Positions 49,676 through 57,830 are shown, counted from the stretch's first letter. The stretch: DNA of 64,000 nucleotides from Neobacillus paridis (GCF_016765675.1 NZ_JAESWB010000134.1:62001-126000); one strand, 5' to 3'. Program-made: numbers and translations. Notes: generated from the sequence alone by a model not told the origin.

Positions 49676-50630
49676 ATGGTCTTGTTTGGCTGAAGAATAG
49701 AGTGGAAAACTCTTTTACTGAAGCCGGTTTTCCAACGTAATATCCTTGAATTTCATCGCAATGGATGCTTTGCAAGAAATCATACTGTTCCTTTGTTTCG
49801 ACTCCCTCCGCTACAACTGATAGATTCAAAGAGTGAGCCATCTGGGTGATGATTTCAGCTAATCGTTGATTAATGGGGCTTGTTTCAATATTTTGGATGA
49901 AAGATCGGTCAATTTTTAAGCTGTCTACATGGAAGGATTGCAAGTATTGAATATTGGAATACCCCGTTCCAAAGTCATCCAGGGATACAGTCACCCCCAA
50001 TTTTCGTATTTCTTCAATGATCGTTTTGGTGGAGTCTTTTAACTCGATCAACATCCCTTCTGTTACCTCTATTTCCAAGCATTCAGAGGAAAGGCCTGTT
50101 TCTTCTAAAATATCTTTAATGGTTTGGACAAGATCTGGGGCTAATTGTTTCGGCGAGATATTGACTGCAACCCTCAAGGGGGGATGGCCTTCCTGTTGCC
50201 ATTTGATGTTCTGCCAGCAGGCTTCTTTCAGCGCCCAATTTCCAATCGGGACAATGAGGCCGGTTTTTTCTGCAAGCGGAATGAATTCAATCGGGGAAAG
50301 TAACCCTTTTTTCGGGTGATGCCAGCGGATGAGGGCTTCCATACCAACGATTTGTTTGGTTTTCACATCAATCTTCGGTTGATAAAAGAGGACAAATTCT
50401 TTCTTCTTTAGGGCTTGCTTCAATTCTTGTTGAGAGTCTTCTGGATTCTCCCAAAAAAGAATTCCCCACATCAGAATCATGATTTCAATGGATTCCCATA
50501 TGTAGTTAACTTGGGATCCTCGGAAAAGCTTGATCCCAATGAAGGTCATTTCCAATAGTAAAATAAAGGAAAGCCCCCAACGAACAGGATATTTTATGCG
50601 GATTTGATGAAACAAGGTACTTGTTTTCAC
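49674..50630 (-). CDS. EAL-domain cyclic-di-GMP phosphodiesterase
   Basis: 318 residues from a GTG at 50630 with AAAGGGTG upstream; the longer frame overlaps ssb. After one or two N-terminal membrane segments (about 10-65) comes a complete EAL domain: signature GMEALIRWHHPKKG near 97, VEVTEGMLIE-type motif, DDFGTGYSN near 218, DRSFIQN and VAEGVETKEQ, then QGYYVGKP. All catalytic residues I can recall seem present, so it should degrade cyclic di-GMP. On a mobile element with Tad pili and RemA it would alter host attachment. There is no sensor domain. Confidence 0.92.
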   Translation of the reverse strand: MKTSTLFHQIRIKYPVRWGLSFILLLEMTFIGIKLFRGSQVNYIWESIEIMILMWGILFWENPEDSQQELKQALKKKEFVLFYQPKIDVKTKQIVGMEALIRWHHPKKGLLSPIEFIPLAEKTGLIVPIGNWALKEACWQNIKWQQEGHPPLRVAVNISPKQLAPDLVQTIKDILEETGLSSECLEIEVTEGMLIELKDSTKTIIEEIRKLGVTVSLDDFGTGYSNIQYLQSFHVDSLKIDRSFIQNIETSPINQRLAEIITQMAHSLNLSVVAEGVETKEQYDFLQSIHCDEIQGYYVGKPASVKEFSTLFFSQTRP

Positions 50631-50733
50631 GGCTTCACCCTTTCTTTTAAAAAATGAGGAGAACAAAAAAGAAGAAAGACGATTCTTTCTTCCCCATAAA
50701 AAGAAATCGCTAAAAAGCGACTTCTCACTCGAA

Positions 50734-51063
50734 CTAATTTTGCTCTTTCGGTTTGTCAAGGTATGTGACTTCGTCAGCAACCAAGTCGATGACGCGAACT
50801 GTTCTTCCCTCCGAATTTTCATAGGAACTTTGTTGAAGTCTTGCTTCTACACTGACAAGACGACCTTTTTTTAAATGATTTCCGAGAGATTCACCTAATC
50901 CACGGAACGCTGTAATATCAAAAAAGTCGGTGTCATATTCGCCTTGTTGATTTTTGTAGTTTCTCCTAACAGCAATTGAGAAATTCGCAACGGCGGTTCC
51001 ATTCGAGGTAAATTTAAGATCCGCATCCTTTGTCGCTCTTCCGATTAAAATGACTTTGTTTAA
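50734..51063 (-). CDS. ssb: Single-stranded DNA-binding protein
   Basis: 109 residues from an ATG at 51063 with AAGGAGAG upstream. A classical SSB OB fold: MLNKVILIGRATKDADLKFT, GTAVANFSIAVRRNYKNQ, DFFDITAFRGLGE and LQQSSYENSEGRTVRVIDLVADEV. The protein ends right after the OB fold (LDKPKEQN) and lacks the acidic DDDIPF tail, which normally recruits partners, so it may only coat DNA. The promoter at 51121-51149 carries the shared motif. Confidence 0.95.
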   Translation of the reverse strand, partial: LNKVILIGRATKDADLKFTSNGTAVANFSIAVRRNYKNQQGEYDTDFFDITAFRGLGESLGNHLKKGRLVSVEARLQQSSYENSEGRTVRVIDLVADEVTYLDKPKEQN

Positions 51064-51120
51064 CATACCAACATCTCTCCTTCTTATTCGCTTTAGTATA
51101 TTAAAATAGGGGACATTCAA

Positions 51121-51149
51121 ATTATATAACGTTATTCATATAATATCAA
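51121..51149 (-). promoter_or_regulatory. ssb promoter with motif GAATAACGTTATA in the spacer
   Basis: TTGATA (51144-51149) and TATAAT (51121-51126), 17 bp apart. The motif (51125-51137) sits in the spacer. Confidence 0.8.
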
Positions 51150-51183
51150 TATATTCTATAAAATGCATAAAGAAGGAAGAGAG

Positions 51184-51387
51184 CTACGAAACGAACTCTC
51201 TTTTCTCCAATTCATCGCGAAGGTTCCAATCTTCCTCAAAAGAAAGATGTTCCAAGGAAAGACGTTTTCGGAAGGCTTGTTCAGCGAGGAATCGTTCTTC
51301 ATCATAGACCTCCTCCACCCCAACAGTTGCTAAAGAATGAATGAATTCCAATTGAATCCCACCTTTTCTGTAAGATTTAGGAAGCAT
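51184..51387 (-). CDS. Small protein of unknown function
   Basis: 67 residues, acidic and helical (RKRLSLEHLSFEEDWNLRDE). It overlaps the end of the primase-fragment gene by about 11 bases, so the two are likely translated together. No family was recognised. Confidence 0.55.
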   Translation of the reverse strand: MLPKSYRKGGIQLEFIHSLATVGVEEVYDEERFLAEQAFRKRLSLEHLSFEEDWNLRDELEKREFVS

Positions 51388-51946
51388 GAGAAGTACGCCA
51401 TTTTTCCTTATCTTTGACTACCGCTTCAAACCAGAGATTCCAATAGTAATCTTTCCAGGTTTGGATGACCTCTTTCATTTCTTTTGGACCATTCGGTATT
51501 GTAGAGAGCATATTGGTCCAGATTAACCATTTTTCACGAATTTTATTGCCCAACACAAAATAATATCCTTCTCGATCTTCCTCATATAATGCGCGCATGC
51601 TTTTCGGATGCAAGGAAAGATTTTGAAAATCCTGTGATTTTAATGGGCAATAGCGTTTAGGTTTTGGCGAATCATTCGAGATAAGTCCCAACTCTCTTTC
51701 CCAGAAAGAAACGGCTTCGGAAAATGACATTCCGTGGATATGCATATACATATCCAGGCTTGAGCCGGACTTTCCACAGCCAAAACATTTAAACGTGTTT
51801 GTGCTTGGCCATACATAAAAGGATGGTGTCTTTTCAGAGTGAAAAGGGCAAAGACCTTTGTAAGAACGGCCAGATTTTTGCAGGGAAGTGACACTTGAGG
51901 CAAGAGTGAGTATGTTTAGTTTTTCTTTGATGATGTCAATGTTCAT
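51377..51946 (-). CDS. CHC2 zinc-finger protein, primase N-terminal type
   Basis: 189 residues. Residues about 25-90 are a DnaG-type CHC2 zinc finger: YKGLCPFHSEKTPSFYVW, then FKCFGCGKSGSSLDMYM and FSEAVSFWERELGL. The remaining 100 residues are not the Toprim core, so it cannot be a full primase. It may be the DNA-binding partner of the primase at 20687, which has its own zinc finger, or an inhibitor. Confidence 0.8.
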   Translation of the reverse strand: MNIDIIKEKLNILTLASSVTSLQKSGRSYKGLCPFHSEKTPSFYVWPSTNTFKCFGCGKSGSSLDMYMHIHGMSFSEAVSFWERELGLISNDSPKPKRYCPLKSQDFQNLSLHPKSMRALYEEDREGYYFVLGNKIREKWLIWTNMLSTIPNGPKEMKEVIQTWKDYYWNLWFEAVVKDKEKWRTSHAS

Positions 51947-52164
51947 CGTCCGACCACCTTCTGTAAGGTTAATGAAATAGCAGGGATGATCGTCACTTGT
52001 TCAAGCAACAAGGTAACAACCCTTTTTTCTTCCAATAGAAGACGGCCATGTTGAATGGACAACGAATCCCCAAAACAAACGACACGGCGATCCAACAATT
52101 CTACTCGGTAGCGGCCATTGCTTTCTGTAATGTAGGCGCGCCCCAAATGGCTTTTGACAAACAT
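51943..52164 (-). CDS. Small protein of unknown function
   Basis: 73 residues from an ATG at 52164 preceded by AAGGGGG. Short beta-like segments (VELLDRRVVCFGDSLSIQ). It overlaps the start of the zinc-finger gene at 51946 by a few bases, so the set 52164-51184 is probably one operon. No family was recognised. Confidence 0.55.
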   Translation of the reverse strand: MFVKSHLGRAYITESNGRYRVELLDRRVVCFGDSLSIQHGRLLLEEKRVVTLLLEQVTIIPAISLTLQKVVGR

Positions 52165-52377
52165 ATTCATATCCCCCTTTAAATCCCTGTTGGCTACTTG
52201 AAAGATGGTGTGTCTTTCCAACAAGGCATAAAGGAATTAGAAAAAGAAACCCTTTCCGCACTTGCCCTACCTCTCAAGTGCCACTGCGACTCTCAAATCG
52301 CGCCTGACCTTTTCTAAACAAAATCACATTCGTCATTCTGTCCTTACTTCGGAGTGAAAGAGTTTCTTGATATAGTC

Positions 52378-52409
52378 AAAAAAGAGAACAGGTTCCGTTC
52401 TCTTTTTTT
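52378..52409. terminator. Terminator after the small exported protein gene
   Basis: AAAAAAGAGAAC / GTTCTCTTTTTTT stem with T-rich ends on both strands. Confidence 0.75.
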
Positions 52410-52447
52410 GATACTTGATATGTTAGGGAATGTAAAATCAGAGGGGA

Positions 52448-52675
52448 TTATGGGTGAATGATTTGTTTTAATCTGGATTGGCCGCTAGAGGGAACTCCTG
52501 GAGTACCGCCTTTTTCAACTTCCAAGGTTGGGGCGAGGTATTGTACCTTTCCGGGGACATCAACCGCTTTTTGCATTTTTAAAACCGAGGCGTTCGCACT
52601 TGCTGCCCCCATTAACGCGACCCCAGCCACACTTGCACCGACAATAAGCGCCATGATTCTTTTGTTCCATTTCAT
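52448..52675 (-). CDS. Small exported protein
   Basis: 75 residues. The start MKWNKRIMALIVGASVAGVA, then LMGAASANA, is a Sec signal peptide with likely cleavage at ANA-S. The mature part is about 45 residues, with GGTPGVPSSGQSRLKQIIHP at its end. It may be another secreted signal or a surface peptide; its promoter contains the motif copy at 52739-52751. No receptor gene is next to it. Confidence 0.65.
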   Translation of the reverse strand: MKWNKRIMALIVGASVAGVALMGAASANASVLKMQKAVDVPGKVQYLAPTLEVEKGGTPGVPSSGQSRLKQIIHP

Positions 52676-52738
52676 TCAAATTCCTCCTTATTATGAAAAA
52701 GTGTTATGATTTATTACCAATACCATTTTAACATAAAT

Positions 52739-52751
52739 TATTCCGTTATTC
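52739..52751 (-). promoter_or_regulatory. GAATAACGGAATA motif in promoter of the exported protein
   Basis: On the minus strand TTGAAT and TAAAAT are 17 bp apart; the motif overlaps the -35 end and the spacer. Confidence 0.6.
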
Positions 52752-52796
52752 AATATTTATCACGTTATTTATTACCTTTTCACAAGAAAAGGGCTG

Positions 52797-53384
52797 TTAT
52801 AGCCCCTTCAGTATTCTCTCCCCTTCTTTGTTTAGGTTTGTTAAATTTTGGTGGTTCACCTTCAATTCTTGGGCCACTTCTTTTAAAAGCTGTTCGTCAA
52901 CACCGTTTATACTCACACCCATCGCTCTGTTTCCTTTCAACATGGTAGCATGAAGGCTTTCCAGTGAGGAAACCAGCTTTTGATGGTACTTTTTGATTTC
53001 TTGGTCAGGAGGAAGAGATTTTCCTTTCTCTTGAATTTTTTTTAGTTCATATCCGAAATCTGATACATACTTCGAAACTCTTCCTCTCGCATCCTCATAC
53101 GAAAGGTCTTCTGAAGCAAACAGTACAATCGCTTCCACAAAATAAATCGTGTCATTGTTTATTTTCTGTATATATGGAGTAAGCCCGTTAAAATACTTCA
53201 CTCGATTTTTCATGATTTGAACAGATTTTTTAGCTGTTACAACCGCTTGCTTATCACTTGATTTTTTTTCGACAGTATGGTGAGAGGAAGAGGGTTTGTC
53301 TTTCGGGGTTTCTTTGTCACAACCAACAAGGGATAAAAGGCAGATGGATGTAATCAATAATCTTTTCTTCCAGGACATATTCAC
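52797..53384 (-). CDS. Lipoprotein of unknown function
   Basis: About 195 residues. Start is either GTG 53384 or ATG 53378 (MSWKKRLLITSIC), both after GAGGTG. The lipobox LVGC is at about residue 20. A Lys/Ser/His-rich linker follows, then a helical domain with LKKIQEKGKSLPPDQEIKK. It is directly downstream of the terminator of the structured RNA and could be read through from it. No family was recognised. Confidence 0.78.
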   Translation of the reverse strand: MNMSWKKRLLITSICLLSLVGCDKETPKDKPSSSHHTVEKKSSDKQAVVTAKKSVQIMKNRVKYFNGLTPYIQKINNDTIYFVEAIVLFASEDLSYEDARGRVSKYVSDFGYELKKIQEKGKSLPPDQEIKKYHQKLVSSLESLHATMLKGNRAMGVSINGVDEQLLKEVAQELKVNHQNLTNLNKEGERILKGL

Positions 53385-53407
53385 TTGTTTCACACCTCAA
53401 CTTCTTT

Positions 53408-53943
53408 CAAAAATGTTTTGATTGCTCAAAACGATAAAGGGGGAGATTCTGATGTTGTTTTGAGAGTGAGTTTAAAAATAAGAACTCGGCCACAAAACGA
53501 TCTCCTAGCCAATTCTTCGTTCGTATGCGTCGCGTGAGAACGATAAACATCACCAATCAGCTATGACCCATCCAAAGAAGATGGGGTGTTTGATTGAATG
53601 ATGATTTTCGAGATGGTTGTCGTATGTTTTTAAAAGACGCCTAAAAAAGTCGCGTATAAGAGGCGGTAAAACCGCCTTAATGGGGAATGTGAATATGCCC
53701 CCTCTTTTGCTTCAAAGTAACCAACTGTCCACAAAAGAAGAGGGTTGATTCCGTTCCTTCCTCATTCCCTTTCTAATGAGTGACCAACTTTTCAAAAGGG
53801 AGTTTCTGGAATGAACAGATGTAGAATTCGATTTCTCCTAATGAGTGACCAACTTTTCAGAGAAAAGAATTCTTTCTGGTTGATAGGCCTACAACCTCCC
53901 ATCTATTTAGTTGGCAGCCAAATAGACGGGATTTGCTGTTTCT
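53408..53943 (-). ncRNA. Large structured RNA with three identical-type 22-nt hairpin loops
   Basis: About 535 bases without a reading frame but with a good promoter (53950-53979) and a terminator (53409-53432) on the minus strand. Three hairpins with different stems carry nearly the same 22-nt loop: 53838-53859, 53773-53794 (identical) and 53710-53731 (related), all with AGTTGGTyACT in the RNA. Differing stems around a conserved loop are strong evidence for selection on structure. A fourth hairpin (53898-53930, 11-bp stem) has CCAACT in its loop, complementary to AGTTGG, so kissing pairs are possible. A fifth (53878-53896) has the self-complementary loop TAGGCCTA, suitable for dimer formation. 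The size and loop pairing recall ROOL/GOLLD-type giant RNAs, but membership is not established. Confidence 0.65.
53409..53432 (-). terminator. Terminator of the large structured RNA
   Basis: GTTTTGA, GCAA loop, TCAAAAC, then ATTTTTG on the minus strand. Confidence 0.65.
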
Positions 53944-53949
53944 GTCTAT

Positions 53950-53979
53950 ATTTTATATAAAGTCTCTCTTATTTGTCAA
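53950..53979 (-). promoter_or_regulatory. Promoter of the large structured RNA
   Basis: A perfect TTGACA (53974-53979) is followed by TATAAA (16 bp) or TAAAAT (18 bp) on the minus strand. A motif copy (53981-53993) directly abuts the -35. The predicted start near 53943 coincides with the first stem. Confidence 0.7.
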
Positions 53980-54019
53980 TGAATAACGTAATATTTTACA
54001 AATATATTGAGTTTTACAT

Positions 54020-54032
54020 GAATATTGGAATA
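54020..54032 (+). promoter_or_regulatory. GAATATTGGAATA motif upstream of the gene at 54103
   Basis: Copy of the shared motif on the plus strand, 70 bases before the gene. A -10 was not clearly placed. Confidence 0.4.
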
Positions 54033-54102
54033 AAATAAAAGTATCAACCAGACTGTTCATGAAGATAAAGGAAATGGATACGTAAAAAAAGGGGGAATTA
54101 GA

Positions 54103-54549
54103 ATGGTAATAAAGGAGATTTCAAAGGAATTGATTCACCAAATTGAACACTTGAGCAAGAAATACGAAAGTCTTGAGAGCTTGAAACAAACCATCTTGTC
54201 AGATCTTCCAACTCTTCGCGACAAGGTTAAAGAACGGATGGAGGGTACAATCGTTATGAAAAAAATATGCTGCCATAAGAAAAATTGCAGCACTTGTGGC
54301 GGTACTCGTAACGAACATGGACCATACCCTCACCTTCAGTGGCGTGATGAGAAAACTGGCAAAATCAAAACCCGCTACATCTCCCGCAAAAATCTTCCCT
54401 ATTTTGAAGAGCAATTAGAGTTGTCTAAAAAGGTCTTCAAAAGAGAGAGGGTCTTGGTGAAAATCAACGAGCGGCAACAAAAAATCTTCCTCACTTTGGA
54501 TACATGTCTCTTTCGCATGAAGGGAAAGGAAGTGAACCGGGATGTTTAA
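54103..54549 (+). CDS. Zinc-binding protein, DUF6788-like
   Basis: 148 residues, ribosome site AAGGGGG. The middle contains KKICCHKKNCSTCGGTRNEH, then PYPHLQWRDEKTGKIKTRYI, a compact Cys-rich metal site followed by a strand pattern that resembles the DUF6788 family as I remember it. The ends are helical. Its role is unknown; it overlaps the next gene by a few bases. It is divergent from the structured RNA. Confidence 0.7.
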   Translation: MVIKEISKELIHQIEHLSKKYESLESLKQTILSDLPTLRDKVKERMEGTIVMKKICCHKKNCSTCGGTRNEHGPYPHLQWRDEKTGKIKTRYISRKNLPYFEEQLELSKKVFKRERVLVKINERQQKIFLTLDTCLFRMKGKEVNRDV

Positions 54550-54910
54550 AGGGTTTAAATCTTTGTCGCCATTTTTTGTGCAAACATTTTTGCTAGTGCA
54601 AGGGATTCTCTATTTTTCCTTAAGCCTATTGTTGGTTAAACTTCATTCTCCGTGGTTTTGGATTGTGCTTGTAGCAAGCCTGTTCAGCATCATCATAGGA
54701 ATGGGAAAGAGGTTCTTCATCCGAACATGTTTGTGGTTTTTCGTATTTTTCTTGGCGAAATGGTTCTTGGGAAGCGGACTCATCGCTTTTATCATCGCCA
54801 GCGCATGTGCAAAAATGGTGTCCCCTTTTCTACCCAAAAAGAGACGCCACTCTCCTCCATTTTACGGAGGTACTTACAGAGCAGAAAACCAACTACCGAT
54901 AAGACAATAA
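54542..54910 (+). CDS. Small integral membrane protein
   Basis: 122 residues, starting 8 bases inside the previous gene. Four hydrophobic segments (FVQTFLLVQGILYFSLSLLL, WFWIVLVASLFSIIIGMG, LWFFVFFLAKWFLG and GLIAFIIASACAKMV) precede a basic, cytoplasmic tail. No family was recognised. It ends before a strong bidirectional terminator. Confidence 0.7.
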   Translation: MFKGFKSLSPFFVQTFLLVQGILYFSLSLLLVKLHSPWFWIVLVASLFSIIIGMGKRFFIRTCLWFFVFFLAKWFLGSGLIAFIIASACAKMVSPFLPKKRRHSPPFYGGTYRAENQLPIRQ

Positions 54911-54940
54911 AAAAGTAGTCCTTCGGACTACCTTTTTTTT
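54909..54940. terminator. Bidirectional terminator between converging genes
   Basis: GTAGTCC / GGACTAC stem with T8 on the plus strand and A-rich upstream side. Confidence 0.85.
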
Positions 54941-56411
54941 AGTATTTAAACTGATTTTTAATGGCGACAGGTTTATTCGGATTTGAAAAATCAAACCATT
55001 TTGCCTCTGAATAGGTAAATTGCTTGGTGTTTGGATCATAGGCGTATACTCTTATGGCAGCTTTACCTTCTGGCATTGCAGGAGTCACAACGTATTCTCC
55101 TTCATCCTTCGCTTCAAAAGATACACTCGACTGATTCTTCACAATAGGCGTTTGACTGGAAGAATATGCCGCATCAGGCTCTGTTTGATCTGACCATTTT
55201 GCAAAGTATTGAACCGTCGGGTGATTCGAGTTATGAACAGGTGTGAACTGAATCTTATACAAGGTTATTCCGTAAACAGTAAATGGCGTAATTCCTGTAA
55301 TTTCCGGGGCTTTTAAAGGCGTTGGATTTGAAATTTTCAACCCTGCCAGTTTCGTCCAGTACTCACGGATCTTGGTGCTTTCAACAGAAGGAATCTGCTG
55401 ATTTTCAATGACACCGGATAGGGAGACATCGAAAGGCTTCATTTGATCTACATACTGGATGTTCTTTCTTGCCACAGGCGATCCGAACAAATGAGCGTAA
55501 TCATCGGCCATAATTTCAGAAGGGTCCCAGTAGTGAGTCCACGACCTTTTAACATCTGACCAAAGAACGGGATAAGCACTCAACATTCTTGCCTTTGCCC
55601 AACCATTCGTTCGATCCTCTGCATATCGTCTTTCCTTCTTCGCAAGCCAATAGGTTGTAAAAAGATGCCCATATTCATGAGAAAGTGTGAACGCCATGTT
55701 GACAACTTGATCGTTGACATCCGCATTGTACAAATTAATGACACGATTCCCAATCAATTTAGTGGGGCGCCCTTTTTCTTCCTCAAAACTTAAGGTTATA
55801 TCCCCTGCTTGAGAAGGTGAATAAGAGGTGAGAACAACCATGCTTAAAGCCGTAATCTCTTCACCAATTGCATTCCCTTGAAAGTCAGCATCTAAAGCCA
55901 TCAGTTTTGATTTTGTCCAAGTAGGCGTGCAGCTCACAAATGCTACATTTTGCTTATTAATGTAATAAGCCTCTACCTTCCCTTTAAAACATACTACATT
56001 GTTCACGTTAAATTTAGATGGATTTTTAAACGTGGATGATGGTCCTGAAACTGGTTTTTTTTCAGATGTTTTATTGGATGGCTTTTTCGTTGGCTGCTTT
56101 TTCTCTGGTTCTTTCTTTGTTGGTTTCACCAATACTTTTTTCTGTTTTGGTATCTTGATAGTTACACCAGCCCGCACTTTTTTCTTGGCGTATTTTGGAT
56201 TGGATTTCTTCAAAGCTGTCAAACTGACTTTAAACTTTTTTGCAATCTTGGAAAGAGTATCTCCATGTTTTACCTTATACATGACGTAGTAATTTACGGT
56301 TGAGTAACTGGATGAAGTTTTAGCATACGTTCTTTCCTCAAATCCCGAAAACGATAGAAGGCTAAAAATTAAAGTGAAAACTAAAAACAACTTGGTGCTA
56401 ATTTTAAACAT
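54939..56411 (-). CDS. Secreted LysM protein with HExxH metallopeptidase-like domain
   Basis: 490 residues. A signal peptide of about 30 residues is followed by one LysM domain (YKVKHGDTLSKIAKKFKVSL, about 45-90) that should bind peptidoglycan, then a Lys/Pro-rich linker. From about 130 to 300 is a domain with FTLSHEYGHLFTTYWLAKK, a zinc HExxH near residue 244, and a possible third ligand in DPSEIMADDYAHLFG. The last 130 residues look like beta-sandwich. It is a cell-wall bound protease candidate. A motif copy and a TTGACA-16-TATAAA promoter are upstream. Confidence 0.85.
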   Translation of the reverse strand: MFKISTKLFLVFTLIFSLLSFSGFEERTYAKTSSSYSTVNYYVMYKVKHGDTLSKIAKKFKVSLTALKKSNPKYAKKKVRAGVTIKIPKQKKVLVKPTKKEPEKKQPTKKPSNKTSEKKPVSGPSSTFKNPSKFNVNNVVCFKGKVEAYYINKQNVAFVSCTPTWTKSKLMALDADFQGNAIGEEITALSMVVLTSYSPSQAGDITLSFEEEKGRPTKLIGNRVINLYNADVNDQVVNMAFTLSHEYGHLFTTYWLAKKERRYAEDRTNGWAKARMLSAYPVLWSDVKRSWTHYWDPSEIMADDYAHLFGSPVARKNIQYVDQMKPFDVSLSGVIENQQIPSVESTKIREYWTKLAGLKISNPTPLKAPEITGITPFTVYGITLYKIQFTPVHNSNHPTVQYFAKWSDQTEPDAAYSSSQTPIVKNQSSVSFEAKDEGEYVVTPAMPEGKAAIRVYAYDPNTKQFTYSEAKWFDFSNPNKPVAIKNQFKY

Positions 56412-56511
56412 TACTATATTCCCCCTTCTTTTTCGTAAATTTTACCTTTTTTGTCAATTTGCTACGATTCTACTATAATTTTATAATGTCTAATAGATTG
56501 ATGTCAAACAT

Positions 56512-56579
56512 GAATAAAGGAATAAACAGCGAATATTTAAAATAAAGTAATAAAAACATAGACTTTGAATAACGGAATC
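56512..56579. promoter_or_regulatory. Two motif copies between divergent genes
   Basis: GAATAAAGGAATA (56512-56524) abuts the TTGACA of the LysM gene on the minus strand, as at 53981. GAATAACGGAATC (56567-56579) is in a plus-strand TTGAAT-16-TATAAG promoter ahead of the DUF4258 gene. Confidence 0.5.
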
Positions 56580-56716
56580 TTTATAATATAAGTATATAAT
56601 TTGTTCATATATGAATAAAAACTTGATTTCTATCAAAAAAAGAGTTTTAATGGAAATAGAGGTCCTGAACCTTTCGATTGACTCATAGAAAGGCATTCAA
56701 CTCTCCATTAAGAGCC

Positions 56717-56790
56717 AACCACTCTTAAAGTTTGGCGGTTTTCTTTTTTTTGATTGAAATCACTCCCTGTTTTATTCGCCAAACTTAATA
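56717..56790 (+). promoter_or_regulatory. Leader with alternative hairpins before the DUF4258 gene
   Basis: GCCAA can pair with TTTGGC (56736-56742), followed by a T-rich tract, or that same TTAAAGTTTGGCG can pair with CGCCAAACTTAA near 56780. The two folds exclude each other, as in attenuators. Confidence 0.35.
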
Positions 56791-56814
56791 AACCAAAGAA
56801 GGAGGTAATGCCTT

Positions 56815-57237
56815 ATGACCAAAAGAAACCATTTACACAATCGAGAGAAATGGGAACGTGAACTTCAGGATATCTGCTTTCAGATTCGGAATCGCAAGCA
56901 TGTAATCTTCACGAATCACTTTTTGGATTCTTTAAAAGAGCGAGAATTGGAAGTTGGAGAAGTATATTCCATTTTCAAAAATGGTACGGCCGAAATCATC
57001 CAAGGGCACGCAGTAGGAACCTATGCCTTGAATGGAGGTAAGCTGAATACGGATGAAATTCGTGTATTTTACGGAAAAACAAAGACCAACAAAATTATTC
57101 ATGTTGTGATGGCTGTTGCTCCAGGAAAATTCAAGTTCGTCACCGTTTACTTCCCTTCCCTTCAATACTTTGAAGAGAATCTAAAAACCCTTCGCAAAGA
57201 GTATCAGTTTAAAAAACTTAATTTCCTCGATGATTAG
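56815..57237 (+). CDS. DUF4258-like protein, possible toxin
   Basis: 140 residues. FTNHFLDSLKERELEVGEVY, FKNGTAEIIQGHAVGT and IIHVVMAVAPGKFKFVTVYF match the compact DUF4258 fold, which is related to RelE/BrnT-type toxins. AAGGAGG precedes the ATG. The gene 230 bases downstream encodes a YgiT-type zinc-finger protein, the antitoxin family seen with DUF4258 in other genomes. The order toxin then antitoxin is inverted relative to most systems but normal for MqsRA-like ones. Confidence 0.75.
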   Translation: MTKRNHLHNREKWERELQDICFQIRNRKHVIFTNHFLDSLKERELEVGEVYSIFKNGTAEIIQGHAVGTYALNGGKLNTDEIRVFYGKTKTNKIIHVVMAVAPGKFKFVTVYFPSLQYFEENLKTLRKEYQFKKLNFLDD

Positions 57238-57461
57238 TTTAGGAGAGTTTCTCTCCCCCCTTATGTATGATCCTTTTAGTGTAATAGTTTAATAAATAAT
57301 TATGGGGAAAATTTCTCCTTTTCCTAGTTTTCTAGAGAATAACGGAATTATTTGGCATTATCCTACACAAATATAAGAAAGTATGATATGATGAAAAAAA
57401 ACGGAATAAAATTAATGATGTGTTTTTATAGATTCAAAAAACATGTTTGAGGGGGGAAAAC

Positions 57462-57707
57462 ATGAAAACATGTAAAAAATGTGGATCCTTAAGAAAAGAA
57501 GAATGGGGGAATCTTTCTTTTAAAAAGGATGGAATTGAGATTTTTTTGACAGAAACACCCTATCAAGTTTGTTCCACTTGCGGCAGTACGGTTCTTTCGG
57601 ATGATGTAAAGAATCTCATCCAAAAACTGTTGGAAGAAAAGAAAGCCTACCCTGATTCTCCGCCAGCCTTGTACATTCATGTAAAAGAGGTTTTAGGGCA
57701 TAGGTAG
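57462..57707 (+). CDS. YgiT-type zinc-finger protein, possible antitoxin
   Basis: 81 residues from the ATG at 57462, five bases after GGGGGG. Two CxxC pairs (MKTCKKCGSL and VCSTCGSTVLSD) flank a strand-rich middle, the MqsA/YgiT N-terminal zinc-finger pattern. It lacks the helix-turn-helix of full MqsA. With the DUF4258 protein upstream it suggests a toxin-antitoxin module that stabilises the plasmid. A motif copy (57337-57349) lies between the two genes, so it may have its own promoter. Confidence 0.72.
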   Translation: MKTCKKCGSLRKEEWGNLSFKKDGIEIFLTETPYQVCSTCGSTVLSDDVKNLIQKLLEEKKAYPDSPPALYIHVKEVLGHR

Positions 57708-57830
57708 GAAGTAGACACGCCCCTTTATGGGTGCAAAAATTGCATAGATCATAACAGATGAAACCTGCAACTTGTTAAGAACGTATCCATATAAAAGTAA
57801 ATAAACGAATTATTTAGGAGGTGTATGCGT

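Noticed and set aside
52448..52675. Bacteriocin precursor
   Set aside because: It has a Sec signal peptide, no double-Gly leader and no immunity or transporter genes next to it.
56490..56696. Open frame of 68 codons on the minus strand
   Set aside because: Sits in AT-rich promoter DNA with two motif copies; the translation is Phe/Tyr/Ile-rich and looks random.
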